A DNA stretch of 32,335 nucleotides from Colwellia sp. 75C3 (GCF_002836255.1 NZ_PJAU01000040.1:1-32335); one strand, 5' to 3'. Numbered from the stretch's first letter, positions 1-8,046 are shown. Made by a program: numbers and translations. The notes: a model not told the origin generated them from the letters alone.

Positions 1-49
1 GCCGTTTAATTCTCGCTAAGTGGTCAATTAATTAATGTACTTGGTATAA
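1..49. repeat. Right end of a palindromic intergenic repeat, cut by the window edge
   Basis: Bases 1-15 match the reverse complement of 9369-9383 with one mismatch. The similarity continues through CTCGCTAAGTGG to a terminal TTGGTAT near 41-47, which corresponds to the terminal ATACCAA of the element at 9335-9602. This is therefore the inner and terminal part of another, diverged copy, whose remainder lies before the window. It ends about 13 bp before the first gene, just ahead of that gene's ribosome binding site. Confidence 0.6.
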
Positions 50-61
50 TAAGGAAAGAAC

Positions 62-448
62 GTGTTAAAAGGCATTCATCATGTGGCAATTATTTGCTCC
101 GATTATAATAGGTCCAAAGACTTTTATACCCGGATTTTGGGTTTAAAAGTTATCGCTGAAAATTATAGAGCAGCGCGTGATTCATTTAAATTAGATTTAG
201 CGCTACCTGATGGCACTCAAATTGAGCTGTTTTCTTTTGTCGCTTCCCCTGAAAGGCCTAGTTTTCCAGAAGCTCAAGGGCTTAGGCATTTAGCTTTTAA
301 TGTTGAAAGCGTAGAGAAGGTTTGCCAATACTTGGTAGACCTTGGTGTTGACGTTGAACCAATTAGAGTCGATGAGTATACCGGTAAACAGTTTACCTTC
401 TTTAGTGATCCAGATGGTTTACCTTTAGAGTTATATCAACAAAGCTAA
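62..448 (+). CDS. gloA2: YaeR/GloA2-type VOC-family metalloprotein (glyoxalase I-like)
   Basis: A 128-residue single-domain protein of the vicinal-oxygen-chelate superfamily. It closely resembles E. coli YaeR in length and in the run YRAARDSFKLDLALPDG, in RHLAFNV, and in the ending FFSDPDGLPLELY. The expected metal ligands are all present: H7, E55, H76 and E123. Family members fold as two beta-alpha-beta-beta-beta modules and bind a divalent metal. The substrate of YaeR proteins is not settled, so true glyoxalase I activity should not be assumed. The start is GTG at 62, chosen because AAGGAAAG lies just upstream and the conserved IHHVAII begins at residue 5. It is followed after 77 bp by the DUF924 gene on the same strand. 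The product is expected in the cytoplasm. Confidence 0.88.
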   Translation: MLKGIHHVAIICSDYNRSKDFYTRILGLKVIAENYRAARDSFKLDLALPDGTQIELFSFVASPERPSFPEAQGLRHLAFNVESVEKVCQYLVDLGVDVEPIRVDEYTGKQFTFFSDPDGLPLELYQQS

Positions 449-525
449 TACAAAAAAACACGTATGAATAATATTTATTTATACGTTGAATTTATCGTAG
501 GGATAAAATAGAAAAGGGAAACAAA

Positions 526-1065
526 ATGACATTTCAAGAAATTATCGATTTTTGGTTTACAGACATAGAACCTGCTCGTTGGTGGATTAAAGATACTTCG
601 TTTGATAATGATATTACCAATAAATTTCTACAAGTACATGAAGCAGCAAGACAATGTGAATTAGTGCATTGGCGTGAAACAGCCTCAGGCCGATTGGCCG
701 AAATCATTGTATTGGATCAATTTTCTCGGAATATGTATCGAGATACCCCACAAGCATTCGCTTATGATGGTATCGCTTTAGCACTAGCACAAGAGGCTAT
801 TGCATTGGGCGAAGATAAAAAACTTAGCCCAATCGAGAAAAGCTTTTTGTATATGCCTTTTATGCACAGTGAATCATTAGTCATCCACGAACAAGCGGTA
901 ATACTTTATAAAGCTAATGGCATAGCTAACAACCTTGATTTTGAACTCAAACATCAAGAGATTATTGAACGCTTTGGTCGTTATCCACACCGTAACCTTA
1001 TCTTAAGCCGTGAATCAACTGCGGAAGAAGTTGCATTTTTAAGTCAGCCTAATTCTTCTTTCTAA
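526..1065 (+). CDS. DUF924 family protein
   Basis: A 179-residue protein with the recognisable order of the DUF924 family: an N-terminal IIDFWFTD, the central IIVLDQFSRNMYRDTPQAFA, the run EKSFLYMPFMHSE and a terminal FGRYPHRN. The family is all-helical and TPR-like and has no agreed function. There is no signal peptide or membrane segment, so a cytoplasmic location is likely. The ATG start at 526 is well placed behind an AAGGG ribosome binding site at about 513-517. The length is typical of the family. The neighbours (a VOC protein and a GST-like protein) hint at small-molecule or stress metabolism, but this is only context. Confidence 0.87.
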   Translation: MTFQEIIDFWFTDIEPARWWIKDTSFDNDITNKFLQVHEAARQCELVHWRETASGRLAEIIVLDQFSRNMYRDTPQAFAYDGIALALAQEAIALGEDKKLSPIEKSFLYMPFMHSESLVIHEQAVILYKANGIANNLDFELKHQEIIERFGRYPHRNLILSRESTAEEVAFLSQPNSSF

Positions 1066-1143
1066 TATTTAAATTATCGAATATTCATTTACTTACTTAC
1101 TTTGTTTTATTTAGTTTAACTTAACCTGTTAATAGGACTTATT

Positions 1144-1800
1144 TTGTACCAATTATACTATTATCCACTGAATGCAAGCATGGCCCCTCATATGATACTT
1201 GAAGCACTTCAAGTTGATTACCGTTTAATTAAAGTTGATAAAGAAAACCAAGGGCAAAAGGCGGCAGAGTATTTAGCACTAAATCCTGCTGGTAGGATAC
1301 CGACTTTAGTTAAAGGGGAGTTTGTTCTGTTTGAAAGCGCAGCAATTTGTCTTCACCTTGCTGATATGCACCCAAGTATGCAATTAATTCCATCCGTAGG
1401 AGATGTGAATAGGCCCTTGTTTTATCAATGGATGATGTATCTAACTAATACGTTACAAGCTGAGTTAATGGTCTATTTTTATCCAGAAAAACATTGTCAC
1501 AGTGCTGATACTTCAACAGAGATTATTAATGCACAACAAGTTCTTATTGAACAATCACTGTCATTATTAAATGATCAAATAGAAAAAAATGAACAATCAG
1601 GACAAGCTTACTTACTTGGTAACAAAATCACTGCCTGCGATTATTTTTTATTTATGTTGCTGATATGGGCAGATGAAATAGAAAATCCACCTTTGAGTTT
1701 TCCTCATTTAACCCGTTATTTAAAACGTTTAGTAAAACAACCAGCAATAATCACTGTGTGTGAAAAAGAAAAGTTAAGTCTTGCTGATTATCAAGAATAG
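1144..1800 (+). CDS. Glutathione S-transferase family protein
   Basis: A 218-residue cytosolic GST-like protein. The N-terminal thioredoxin-fold domain (about residues 1-78) carries NPAGRIPTLV with the cis-proline at P53, and the glutathione-binding ESAA at E64-S65. The rest is the helical C-terminal domain, including the capping-type segment near ITACDYFLFML. Family members conjugate glutathione to electrophiles or act as isomerases or peroxidases; the substrate cannot be read from sequence. The only start that keeps the first beta strand (YQLYYYP) is TTG at 1144, with TAGGA six bases upstream, so a TTG start is proposed. The first in-frame ATG would lose part of the glutathione site. Confidence 0.85.
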   Translation: MYQLYYYPLNASMAPHMILEALQVDYRLIKVDKENQGQKAAEYLALNPAGRIPTLVKGEFVLFESAAICLHLADMHPSMQLIPSVGDVNRPLFYQWMMYLTNTLQAELMVYFYPEKHCHSADTSTEIINAQQVLIEQSLSLLNDQIEKNEQSGQAYLLGNKITACDYFLFMLLIWADEIENPPLSFPHLTRYLKRLVKQPAIITVCEKEKLSLADYQE

Positions 1801-1863
1801 TATTCTGTAAGGATAAAATATAACTAAAAAATTGATCTCTTCTCTTACTAGCATGGCTATATC
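1801..1863 (+). pseudogene. Possible remnant of the start of an exported-protein gene
   Basis: Right after the GST gene, AAGGA is followed seven bases later by ATA ACT AAA AAA TTG. This opens a short reading frame of about 20 codons that ends in TGA near 1881. Its translation begins TKKLISSLTSMAISSW, which resembles the basic and hydrophobic parts of a signal peptide. An ATA where ATG is expected, plus the early stop, suggests a decayed gene. The rest of the gap up to 1987 shows nothing recognisable. This could be chance in AT-rich DNA. Confidence 0.15.
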
Positions 1864-1987
1864 TAGTTGGGGAAGTGCTTGATCAAACACCAATCATTTT
1901 ATGAGCTTTATTGTTTAATGCTCACTTCTGTATGCTCAAACTTACTCGGTCATAAAAGTTTACACTAAACGCAACATCAAAAGATTA

Positions 1988-1999
1988 ATTGTCGACAAT
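1988..1999. promoter_or_regulatory. Operator 1 of the propionate cluster (palindrome ATTGTCGACAAT)
   Basis: A perfect 12-bp palindrome lies upstream of the GntR-family regulator gene. A second copy of its core lies at 2060-2071, with centres 72 bp apart, close to seven helical turns. GntR/FCD regulators bind short palindromes of this kind. The position upstream of the proposed -35 box suggests autoregulation and control of the prp genes. Confidence 0.7.
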
Positions 2000-2014
2000 A
2001 ATACTTAAGTCTAC

Positions 2015-2042
2015 TTGAGTTATTCGAAAAATCAGATATTAT
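2015..2042 (+). promoter_or_regulatory. Candidate sigma-70 promoter of the prp cluster
   Basis: TTGAGT (2015-2020), a 16-bp spacer and TATTAT (2037-2042) form a plausible -35/-10 pair between the two palindromic operators. Transcription would begin near 2049, placing the second operator directly over the early transcribed region, a usual arrangement for repression. The AT-rich surroundings offer other possible boxes, so this is only the best candidate. Confidence 0.4.
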
Positions 2043-2059
2043 TGATTTATATTATTATC

Positions 2060-2071
2060 TTTGTCGACAAT
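2060..2071. promoter_or_regulatory. Operator 2 of the propionate cluster (TTTGTCGACAAT)
   Basis: The 10-bp core TTGTCGACAA (2061-2070) is identical to the core of operator 1 and is itself a perfect palindrome. It lies 57 bp before the regulator's ATG and just after the proposed transcription start. The pair of sites supports a dimeric GntR/FCD repressor acting on its own promoter. Confidence 0.7.
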
Positions 2072-2127
2072 ATCACTTCGTTCTATAAGTACACTTAACG
2101 TACATATTTAGATTTAAACGAGACATT

Positions 2128-2832
2128 ATGCTTTTACAAAACCCAACAAAACAAGCGGCAGTTACCACGGCTGATAAGGTCTTTGAGCAACTTCAACATG
2201 CCATTGTTGAAGGTGAGATGGCTGCGGGTAGCAAAATCAGTGAGCCTGAACTTGCCAAACGTTATGAAATAAGCCGCTCGACTTTACGTGAAGCGTTAAA
2301 CCGTCTTGAAAAATGTCATTTGATAGAACGCAAAGCCAATATTGGCTCACGCGTAGTTGATTGCACCATTGAAGGATTACTTGAGTTATACATTACTCGA
2401 GAAGCACTCGAAGGTATGGCGTGTCGACAAGCTGCATTAAATATGACTGATGAAGAAATCGGGCACATGCAAAGTATGTTAGCTCAACATGCCGGTGATA
2501 AAGCATTGCAAGATGGCGTGGCTTATTATCAGGAAGAAGGTGACGTTGATTTTCACTACAAGGTAATCCTGGGTAGTCATAATCAACAATTGATCAACCT
2601 TATTTGTGGTCAGTTATATCATTTAGTACGCATGTATCGTTGTCAGTTTGGTATGCATAGTCCAAGAGCTACGCGTGCTTTTACCGAACACTCAAACATT
2701 ATCCAAGCGATCAGCGATCGAGATGGAGAATTAGCCGAGTTATTAATGCGCCGCCATATTGCGGCATCACGAAAAAATATTGAAAATAAAATAGCGTTGC
2801 AAAAAGCAGCTCAACATTCTGAGGAGATCTAA
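2128..2832 (+). CDS. GntR/FCD-family regulator of the 2-methylcitrate cluster
   Basis: A 234-residue transcription factor. An N-terminal winged helix-turn-helix (about 14-78) contains the GntR signature [20 protein letters not shown]. The C-terminal all-helical FCD ligand-binding domain (about 85-212) has likely metal-binding residues D139 and H143 (in DVDFH), H188 and H210. FCD proteins sense small carboxylates. Context points to 2-methylcitrate or another pathway intermediate as effector, which is inference. The gene ends one base before the prpB ATG, so the two are cotranscribed and probably translationally coupled. The promoter carries two TTGTCGACAA palindromes. A GntR-type regulator here, rather than the sigma-54 activator PrpR of enterobacteria, fits Alteromonadales. 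Confidence 0.88.
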   Translation: MLLQNPTKQAAVTTADKVFEQLQHAIVEGEMAAGSKISEPELAKRYEISRSTLREALNRLEKCHLIERKANIGSRVVDCTIEGLLELYITREALEGMACRQAALNMTDEEIGHMQSMLAQHAGDKALQDGVAYYQEEGDVDFHYKVILGSHNQQLINLICGQLYHLVRMYRCQFGMHSPRATRAFTEHSNIIQAISDRDGELAELLMRRHIAASRKNIENKIALQKAAQHSEEI

Positions 2833-2833
2833 G

Positions 2834-3739
2834 ATGTCAGTAAATGAATCAGCAAAAAGACTTTCACCGGGTAAAAAATTTCGATTGGCCCTAGAAAATA
2901 ATAAACCTTTGCAAGTAGTGGGTACCATAAACGCTTATTGCGCCATGATGGCTGAACAACTTGGCCACCAAGCTATTTATTTATCAGGTGGTGGGGTTGC
3001 TAATGCCTCTTACGGTTTACCCGATTTAGGTATGACATCACTTAATGATGTTATTGCTGACGTACAAAGAATTACTGGCGCTTCAAGTTTACCTTTACTG
3101 GTAGATATTGATACCGGTTGGGGTGGGGCGTTTAATATTGCCAAAACCATTCGTGATATGGAAAAAGCCGGTGCAGCAGCAGTTCATTTGGAAGATCAAG
3201 TCGCACAAAAACCTTGTGGACACCGCCCGAATAAAGAAATTGTATCAACAGAAGAAATGGTTGACCGTATCAAAGCTGCTGTAGATGCACGTATTGACCC
3301 TGATTTTTTCATCATGGCACGAACTGATGCTTTTGCTCAAGAAGGTATCGAAGCAGCTCTTGAACGTGCCAAAGCTTATGTTGCAGCGGGCGCTGACGGT
3401 ATTTTTGCAGAAGCGGTAAAAACTGAAGAACATTACCGTGCATTTACTCAAGCATTAGATGTTCCTGTATTAGCGAACATTACTGAATTTGGACAAACAG
3501 AGCTTTGGAATAAAGAGCAATTAGGTGAGTGGGGCTGTGCAATGGTGCTTTACCCTTTATCAGCATTTCGTGCGATGAATAAAGCGGCTGAGTCTGTTTA
3601 TAAAACCCTATTAAATGATGGCGACCAAAAAGCGGAAATAGATAACATGCAAACGCGCATGGATTTATATGACTATCTTGGTTACCACGACTATGAGCAA
3701 AAGTTAGATGGGCTTTTCTCTGAAGGTAAGAATAAGTAA
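2834..3739 (+). CDS. prpB: 2-methylisocitrate lyase
   Basis: Cleaves 2-methylisocitrate to pyruvate and succinate, the last step of the 2-methylcitrate cycle. This 301-residue protein is of the isocitrate-lyase/PEP-mutase family (TIM barrel). The features seen are [16 protein letters not shown] (about 51-66), the metal-binding DIDTGWGG (D91, D93) and the catalytic-loop CGHRP with C128. The loop reads QKPCGHRP, where KRCGHRP or KKCGHRP is usual; the cysteine itself is intact. The length is close to the usual 295-300. The ribosome binding site GAGGAGAT overlaps the end of the regulator gene, one base before this gene. An inverted repeat separates it from prpC. Confidence 0.96.
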   Translation: MSVNESAKRLSPGKKFRLALENNKPLQVVGTINAYCAMMAEQLGHQAIYLSGGGVANASYGLPDLGMTSLNDVIADVQRITGASSLPLLVDIDTGWGGAFNIAKTIRDMEKAGAAAVHLEDQVAQKPCGHRPNKEIVSTEEMVDRIKAAVDARIDPDFFIMARTDAFAQEGIEAALERAKAYVAAGADGIFAEAVKTEEHYRAFTQALDVPVLANITEFGQTELWNKEQLGEWGCAMVLYPLSAFRAMNKAAESVYKTLLNDGDQKAEIDNMQTRMDLYDYLGYHDYEQKLDGLFSEGKNK

Positions 3740-3747
3740 TAACCCGC

Positions 3748-3798
3748 TATTTTACTGACCAATAGAGTGAATATAAAAACCAATCGGTCAGTAAAATA
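3748..3798 (+). promoter_or_regulatory. Perfect 13-bp inverted repeat between prpB and prpC
   Basis: TATTTTACTGACC (3748-3760) and its exact reverse complement (3786-3798) are separated by 25 bp. The stem begins nine bases after the prpB stop codon. There is no T-run after it, so it looks less like a terminator than an mRNA-stability or processing hairpin, or a protein-binding palindrome. The prpC ribosome binding site lies further downstream at about 3831-3837. Confidence 0.6.
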
Positions 3799-3842
3799 AA
3801 TATAAAAAATTGTTATACATATTATTAAATGAGGAAAGCATA

Positions 3843-4994
3843 ATGACCGAAACAACAGCAGAGAAAAGTGTCGCTAGCAAACCAGCAAATACAGCAGGGT
3901 TACGTGGACAAAGTGCAGGTGAAACAGCCCTGTGTACCGTAGGAAAGTCAGGTTCAGGTTTAACTTATTGTGGTTATGATGTTGCAGATCTTGCTGAAAA
4001 TTCAACGTTTGAAGAAGTAGCATACCTGCTTTTTAACGGTGAATTACCAAACCAAGCGCAATTAGATTCATATAAGTCAGCATTAAAATCAATGCGTGAC
4101 TTACCTGCAGCGGTAAAAGCGGTATTAAAGCTTATCCCTAAAGATACTCACCCTATGGATGTCATGCGTACGGGTTGTTCTGTTTTAGGAAATATTGAAC
4201 CTGAAAATGACTTCTCAGAGCAAAACCAAGCCGCAAACCGTTTGTTAGCCGCTTTCCCTGCAATTATGTGTTATTGGTATAAGTATTCACATGAAGGTGT
4301 TGAAATTGACTGTATGACTGATGAAGATTCATTAGGTGGACACTTCTTACGTTTATTAAACCAAGAAGAGCCTTCTGAGCAACATAAGCGTGTAATGGAT
4401 GTTTCATTAATCTTGTACGCAGAACATGAGTTTAATGCATCAACCTTTACTGCTCGTGTTTGTGCATCAACCTTGTCAGATATGTTCTCTTGTATCACCG
4501 GTGCTATTGGTACGTTACGTGGTCCACTTCATGGTGGTGCTAATGAAGCAGCAATGGACATGATTGAAAAGTTCTCGTCACCTGCAGATGCGAAAGAACA
4601 AATGGCTGGCATGTTAGCGCGTAAAGAAAAAATAATGGGTTTTGGTCATGCAATTTACCGCACGTCAGATCCTCGTAATACCGTCATCAAAGCATGGTCT
4701 GAGAAATTAGCGGCTGAGAATGGCAATACGTCGTTATATGACATTTCAGTAGCATGTGAAGAGTTCATGTGGGATACCAAGAAGTTATTCTGTAATGCTG
4801 ATTTTTTCCATGCGTCTACTTATAACTATATGGGTATTCCAACTAAATTGTTCACACCTATCTTTGTCTGTTCACGTTTAACCGGTTGGGCAGCCCATGT
4901 AATGGAGCAGCGCTCGAACAACCGCATAATCAGACCGAGTGCAGACTACACCGGCAGCGAGCCACGTAAGGTTTCTCTTATCTCTGAGAGGTAG
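3843..4994 (+). CDS. prpC: 2-methylcitrate synthase
   Basis: Condenses propionyl-CoA with oxaloacetate to 2-methylcitrate. The citrate-synthase fold shows the catalytic triad H230 (in GPLHGGANE), H269 (in GFGHAIYR) and D320 (in CNADFFHAS). The ending NNRIIRPSADYTG-EPR is typical of PrpC. The start is ATG at 3843, behind GAGGAAAG, giving 383 residues. An upstream in-frame start at 3810 would add an 11-residue leader (LYILLNEES...) that the family lacks and has a poorer ribosome binding site. The C terminus is complete, and a 112-bp tandem repeat begins nine bases after the stop. Confidence 0.96.
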   Translation: MTETTAEKSVASKPANTAGLRGQSAGETALCTVGKSGSGLTYCGYDVADLAENSTFEEVAYLLFNGELPNQAQLDSYKSALKSMRDLPAAVKAVLKLIPKDTHPMDVMRTGCSVLGNIEPENDFSEQNQAANRLLAAFPAIMCYWYKYSHEGVEIDCMTDEDSLGGHFLRLLNQEEPSEQHKRVMDVSLILYAEHEFNASTFTARVCASTLSDMFSCITGAIGTLRGPLHGGANEAAMDMIEKFSSPADAKEQMAGMLARKEKIMGFGHAIYRTSDPRNTVIKAWSEKLAAENGNTSLYDISVACEEFMWDTKKLFCNADFFHASTYNYMGIPTKLFTPIFVCSRLTGWAAHVMEQRSNNRIIRPSADYTGSEPRKVSLISER

Positions 4995-5003
4995 GCGAGA
5001 CTT

Positions 5004-5227
5004 GGTATTTGCTCTGATTTCGTCGTTGGAACTCAACTCGCATAGTAAACTATGCGTCGTATCGTCCGCCTTGAAATCAAAGCAACTTCCGTCGTCTAGA
5101 TTCGATTTACATAAAGGTATTTGCTCTGGTTTCGTCGTTGGAGATCAACTCGCATAGTAAACTATGCGTCGTATCGTCCGCCTTGAACTCTAAGCAACTT
5201 CCGTCGTCTTGATTCGATTTATATAAA
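5004..5227. repeat. Tandem pair of 112-bp structured repeat units
   Basis: Two units (5004-5115 and 5116-5227) differ at only seven positions, and a third GGTATT starts at 5228, exactly one period later. Each unit contains the perfect hairpin CGCATAGT-AA-ACTATGCG (5039-5056 and 5151-5168) inside a longer imperfect stem. The inner frame CGTTGGA ... CCGCCTTG recurs in the element at 7931-8023. The array fills most of the 307-bp gap between prpC and acnD. A 72-codon open frame crosses it but has no protein-like features. Confidence 0.85.
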
Positions 5228-5301
5228 GGTATTTTTTCTGTGTTGAATTAATGTCTTTATTTTTAGTTATTGTTTATTAGAAATGTTTCCTGGATTAACT
5301 T

Positions 5302-7920
5302 ATGAATTACCAATACCGAAAACCGTTACCTGGCTATAAAGAGAAGGGCGCGACGATAGATTTTTTTGATACGCGTGAAGCGATCGAAACCATCAAACCA
5401 GGCGCTTACGCTAAATTACCTTACACTTCACGCGTACTTGCTGAGCAATTAGTACGTAAATGTGATCCTGAGACCCTTACCGATTCGTTAAAACAAATTA
5501 TTGAGGTTAAGCAAGAACTTGATTTTCCTTGGTATCCAGCTCGTGTGGTTTGTCATGATATTTTGGGTCAAACCGCCTTAGTTGATTTAGCGGGTCTTCG
5601 TGACGCTATTGCTGAACAAGGTGGCGATCCATCAAAAGTAAACCCAGTTGTGCCTACACAGCTTATTGTCGATCATTCATTAGCTGTTGAAGCACCGGGA
5701 TTTGATCCTGAGGCCTTTGATAAAAACCGTGCCATTGAAGACCGTCGTAATGAACAACGTTTTCATTTCATTGAATGGACTAAAACAGCATTTAAAAACG
5801 TTGATGTTATCCCTGCTGGTAACGGCATCATGCATCAAATCAATTTAGAGAAAATGTCGCCGGTTATTCAAGCGCGTGATGGTGTTGCTTTCCCTGATAC
5901 CTGTGTTGGTACTGACAGTCATACACCGCATATTGATGCATTAGGTGTTATTGCTATTGGTGTCGGTGGTTTAGAAGCTGAAACTGTTATGCTGGGTCGT
6001 CCATCGATGATGCGCTTACCTGATATTATTGGTGTTAAGTTAACCGGTAAACGCCAACCGGGTATTACTGCTACCGATATGGTCTTAGCGATCACAGAGT
6101 TCTTACGTAATCAAAAAGTTGTATCGGCTTATTTAGAGTTCTTCGGTGAAGGCACTAAAGGTTTAACCATTGGTGATCGAGCCACTATATCAAACATGAC
6201 ACCAGAATATGGTGCGTCTGCAGGTATGTTCTACATTGATGAACAAACCATTGATTACTTGAAAATTACTGGTCGTGAACCCGAGCAAGTTAAATTAGTT
6301 GAAACGTATGCGAAACACACCGGCCTTTGGGCAGATGATTTGGTTGAAGCACAATATCCACGTGTTATCGAATTTGATTTATCAACGGTGGGTCGTAACT
6401 TAGCCGGACCTTCTAATCCGCATCGTCGTTTAGCAACAGCTGATTTAGTATCTAAAGATATTGCTAAAAATTTAGCTGCTTGTAAAGAAGATGAGGCTAA
6501 TGGCTTAATGCCAGATGGCGCAGTAATTATTGCCGCTATTACCTCTTGTACGAACACATCTAACCCACGTAACGTTGTTGCTGCAGGTTTGGTGGCTAAA
6601 CGCGCTAACGAATTAGGTTTAGTACGTAAACCTTGGGTTAAATCGTCATTTGCACCGGGTTCAAAAGTAGCCAAACTTTATTTAGAAGAAGCAGGCCTTT
6701 TATCTGAAATGGAAAAATTAGGCTTTGGTATCGTCGGTTATGCGTGTACAACGTGTAACGGTATGTCGGGTGCGTTAGATCCTAAAATACAGCAAGAGAT
6801 TATTGACCGTGATTTATACTCAACAGCAGTATTATCAGGTAACCGTAACTTTGATGGTCGTATTCATCCACACGCAAAACAAGCCTTCTTAGCGTCACCG
6901 CCATTAGTTGTTGCGTATGCTATTGCCGGTACTATGCGTTTTGATATTGAACGAGATAGTTTAGGTCAAGATCAACAGGGCAACGACATTACCTTGAAAG
7001 ATATTTGGCCATCAGATGAAGAAATAGATGCAATCGTTGCTTCATGTGTTAAGCCTGAGCAATTCAAGAAAATTTACACGCCAATGTTTGATTTAGGTGC
7101 GTTTGAGCCTGCTGAAAGCCCGTTATACGATTGGGATCCTAAGAGTACTTATATCCGTCGACCTCCCTATTGGGAAGGTGCTTTGGCAGGTGTTCGTACC
7201 ATGAAGGGCATGCGTCCGTTAGCTGTGTTAGGTGACAACATCACAACCGACCATTTATCACCATCAAATGCGATTCAGCTAAATAGTGCTTCAGGTGCTT
7301 ACCTTGAAAAAATGGGTTTACCCGTAGAAGATTTTAATTCATACGCAACGCATCGTGGCGATCATGAAACTACGCAACGAGCAACATTCGCTAACCCGAA
7401 ATTGTTTAATGAAATGTGTCGTGATGAAAATGGCGAAGTTAAACAAGGTTCATTAGCACGTATCGAACCTGAAGGGACTGAGTCTCGCATGTGGGAAGCT
7501 ATCGAAACTTACATGGAACGTAAACAGCCATTAATCATCATCGCTGGTGCAGATTACGGTCAAGGTTCATCACGTGATTGGGCTGCAAAAGGTGTGCGTT
7601 TAGCGGGTGTAGAAGTGATTGTTTCACAAGGTTTTGAACGTATTCACCGAACTAACCTAGTTGGTATGGGCGTTTTACCGCTTGAATTTACTAATAGCGA
7701 AACACGCCATACTTACAATATTGATGGTAGCGAAACTTATGATGTAGTGGGTACTACATCACCAGGCGCAGCTATGACTGTTGTGATGACACGCGCAAAC
7801 GGTGAAGTAATTGAAATTCCAGTGAAGTGTCGTTTAGATACTGCGGAAGAAGTCACCGTTTACGATGGCGGTGGTGTCCTACAGAAATTTGCCACTGATT
7901 TCTTGGAGTCTAATGCCTAA
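5302..7920 (+). CDS. acnD: Fe/S-dependent 2-methylisocitrate dehydratase AcnD (aconitase family)
   Basis: Dehydrates 2-methylcitrate to an isomer of 2-methylaconitate, replacing PrpD with the help of PrpF. The 872-residue protein has the full aconitase layout. The [4Fe-4S] ligands are C416 (ITSCTNTSNP), C482 and C485 (ACTTCNG). There is a substrate region DTCVGTDSHTPH, and a C-terminal swivel domain with LGDNITTDHLSP and ADYGQGSSRDWAAKG. Length and neighbours (prpC, prpF) separate it from housekeeping AcnA/AcnB. The start ATG at 5302 begins the conserved MNYQYRKPLPG; only a weak TGGA precedes it. The gene lies between two related palindromic repeats, so its transcript may be processed or separately started from prpBC. 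Confidence 0.95.
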   Translation: MNYQYRKPLPGYKEKGATIDFFDTREAIETIKPGAYAKLPYTSRVLAEQLVRKCDPETLTDSLKQIIEVKQELDFPWYPARVVCHDILGQTALVDLAGLRDAIAEQGGDPSKVNPVVPTQLIVDHSLAVEAPGFDPEAFDKNRAIEDRRNEQRFHFIEWTKTAFKNVDVIPAGNGIMHQINLEKMSPVIQARDGVAFPDTCVGTDSHTPHIDALGVIAIGVGGLEAETVMLGRPSMMRLPDIIGVKLTGKRQPGITATDMVLAITEFLRNQKVVSAYLEFFGEGTKGLTIGDRATISNMTPEYGASAGMFYIDEQTIDYLKITGREPEQVKLVETYAKHTGLWADDLVEAQYPRVIEFDLSTVGRNLAGPSNPHRRLATADLVSKDIAKNLAACKEDEANGLMPDGAVIIAAITSCTNTSNPRNVVAAGLVAKRANELGLVRKPWVKSSFAPGSKVAKLYLEEAGLLSEMEKLGFGIVGYACTTCNGMSGALDPKIQQEIIDRDLYSTAVLSGNRNFDGRIHPHAKQAFLASPPLVVAYAIAGTMRFDIERDSLGQDQQGNDITLKDIWPSDEEIDAIVASCVKPEQFKKIYTPMFDLGAFEPAESPLYDWDPKSTYIRRPPYWEGALAGVRTMKGMRPLAVLGDNITTDHLSPSNAIQLNSASGAYLEKMGLPVEDFNSYATHRGDHETTQRATFANPKLFNEMCRDENGEVKQGSLARIEPEGTESRMWEAIETYMERKQPLIIIAGADYGQGSSRDWAAKGVRLAGVEVIVSQGFERIHRTNLVGMGVLPLEFTNSETRHTYNIDGSETYDVVGTTSPGAAMTVVMTRANGEVIEIPVKCRLDTAEEVTVYDGGGVLQKFATDFLESNA

Positions 7921-7930
7921 ACGTTTATTT

Positions 7931-8023
7931 TTGATGATAGCTTCGTTGGACGTGCTCATGTGTAGGCACACATTCCGCGCGACCGCCTTGCTCTCATATA
8001 AAAATAATTCGTTTAATCATCAA
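7931..8023. repeat. Palindromic repeat element related to the 112-bp units
   Basis: The element is bounded by TTGATGAT (7931-7938) and its exact reverse complement ATCATCAA (8016-8023). Inside are TTCGTTGGA, a perfect hairpin ATGTGT-AGGC-ACACAT (7958-7973) and then CCGCCTTG. This is the same order as in the units at 5004-5227, with a different hairpin sequence. It begins ten bases after the acnD stop. Confidence 0.65.
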
Positions 8024-8046
8024 GCTCGAGTGTAATTATATAATTG

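Noticed and set aside
2418..2430. Third GTCGACAA-like site inside the regulator gene (near 2424)
   Set aside because: It matches only part of the palindrome, lies in coding sequence and is likely due to codon use.
3810..3842. Upstream start adding 11 residues to PrpC
   Set aside because: The extension is not typical of the family, and the ATG at 3843 has a clear GAGGAAAG site in front.
4960..5000. Possible truncation or frameshift of PrpC by insertion of the repeat
   Set aside because: The C terminus through ADYTG-EPR and the last residues match the family end. The repeat starts only after the stop codon.
4939..5157. 72-codon open frame running from the end of prpC through the tandem repeat
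   Set aside because: It overlaps prpC in another frame and then reads through repeat DNA. It has no ribosome binding site and no protein-like pattern.
5004..5227. CRISPR array
   Set aside because: The units are 112 bp and almost identical throughout, with no short repeat and unique spacer pattern and no cas genes.
6255..6674. 139-codon minus-strand frame opposite acnD
   Set aside because: It is a shadow of the strongly conserved AcnD frame, with no promoter or ribosome binding site.
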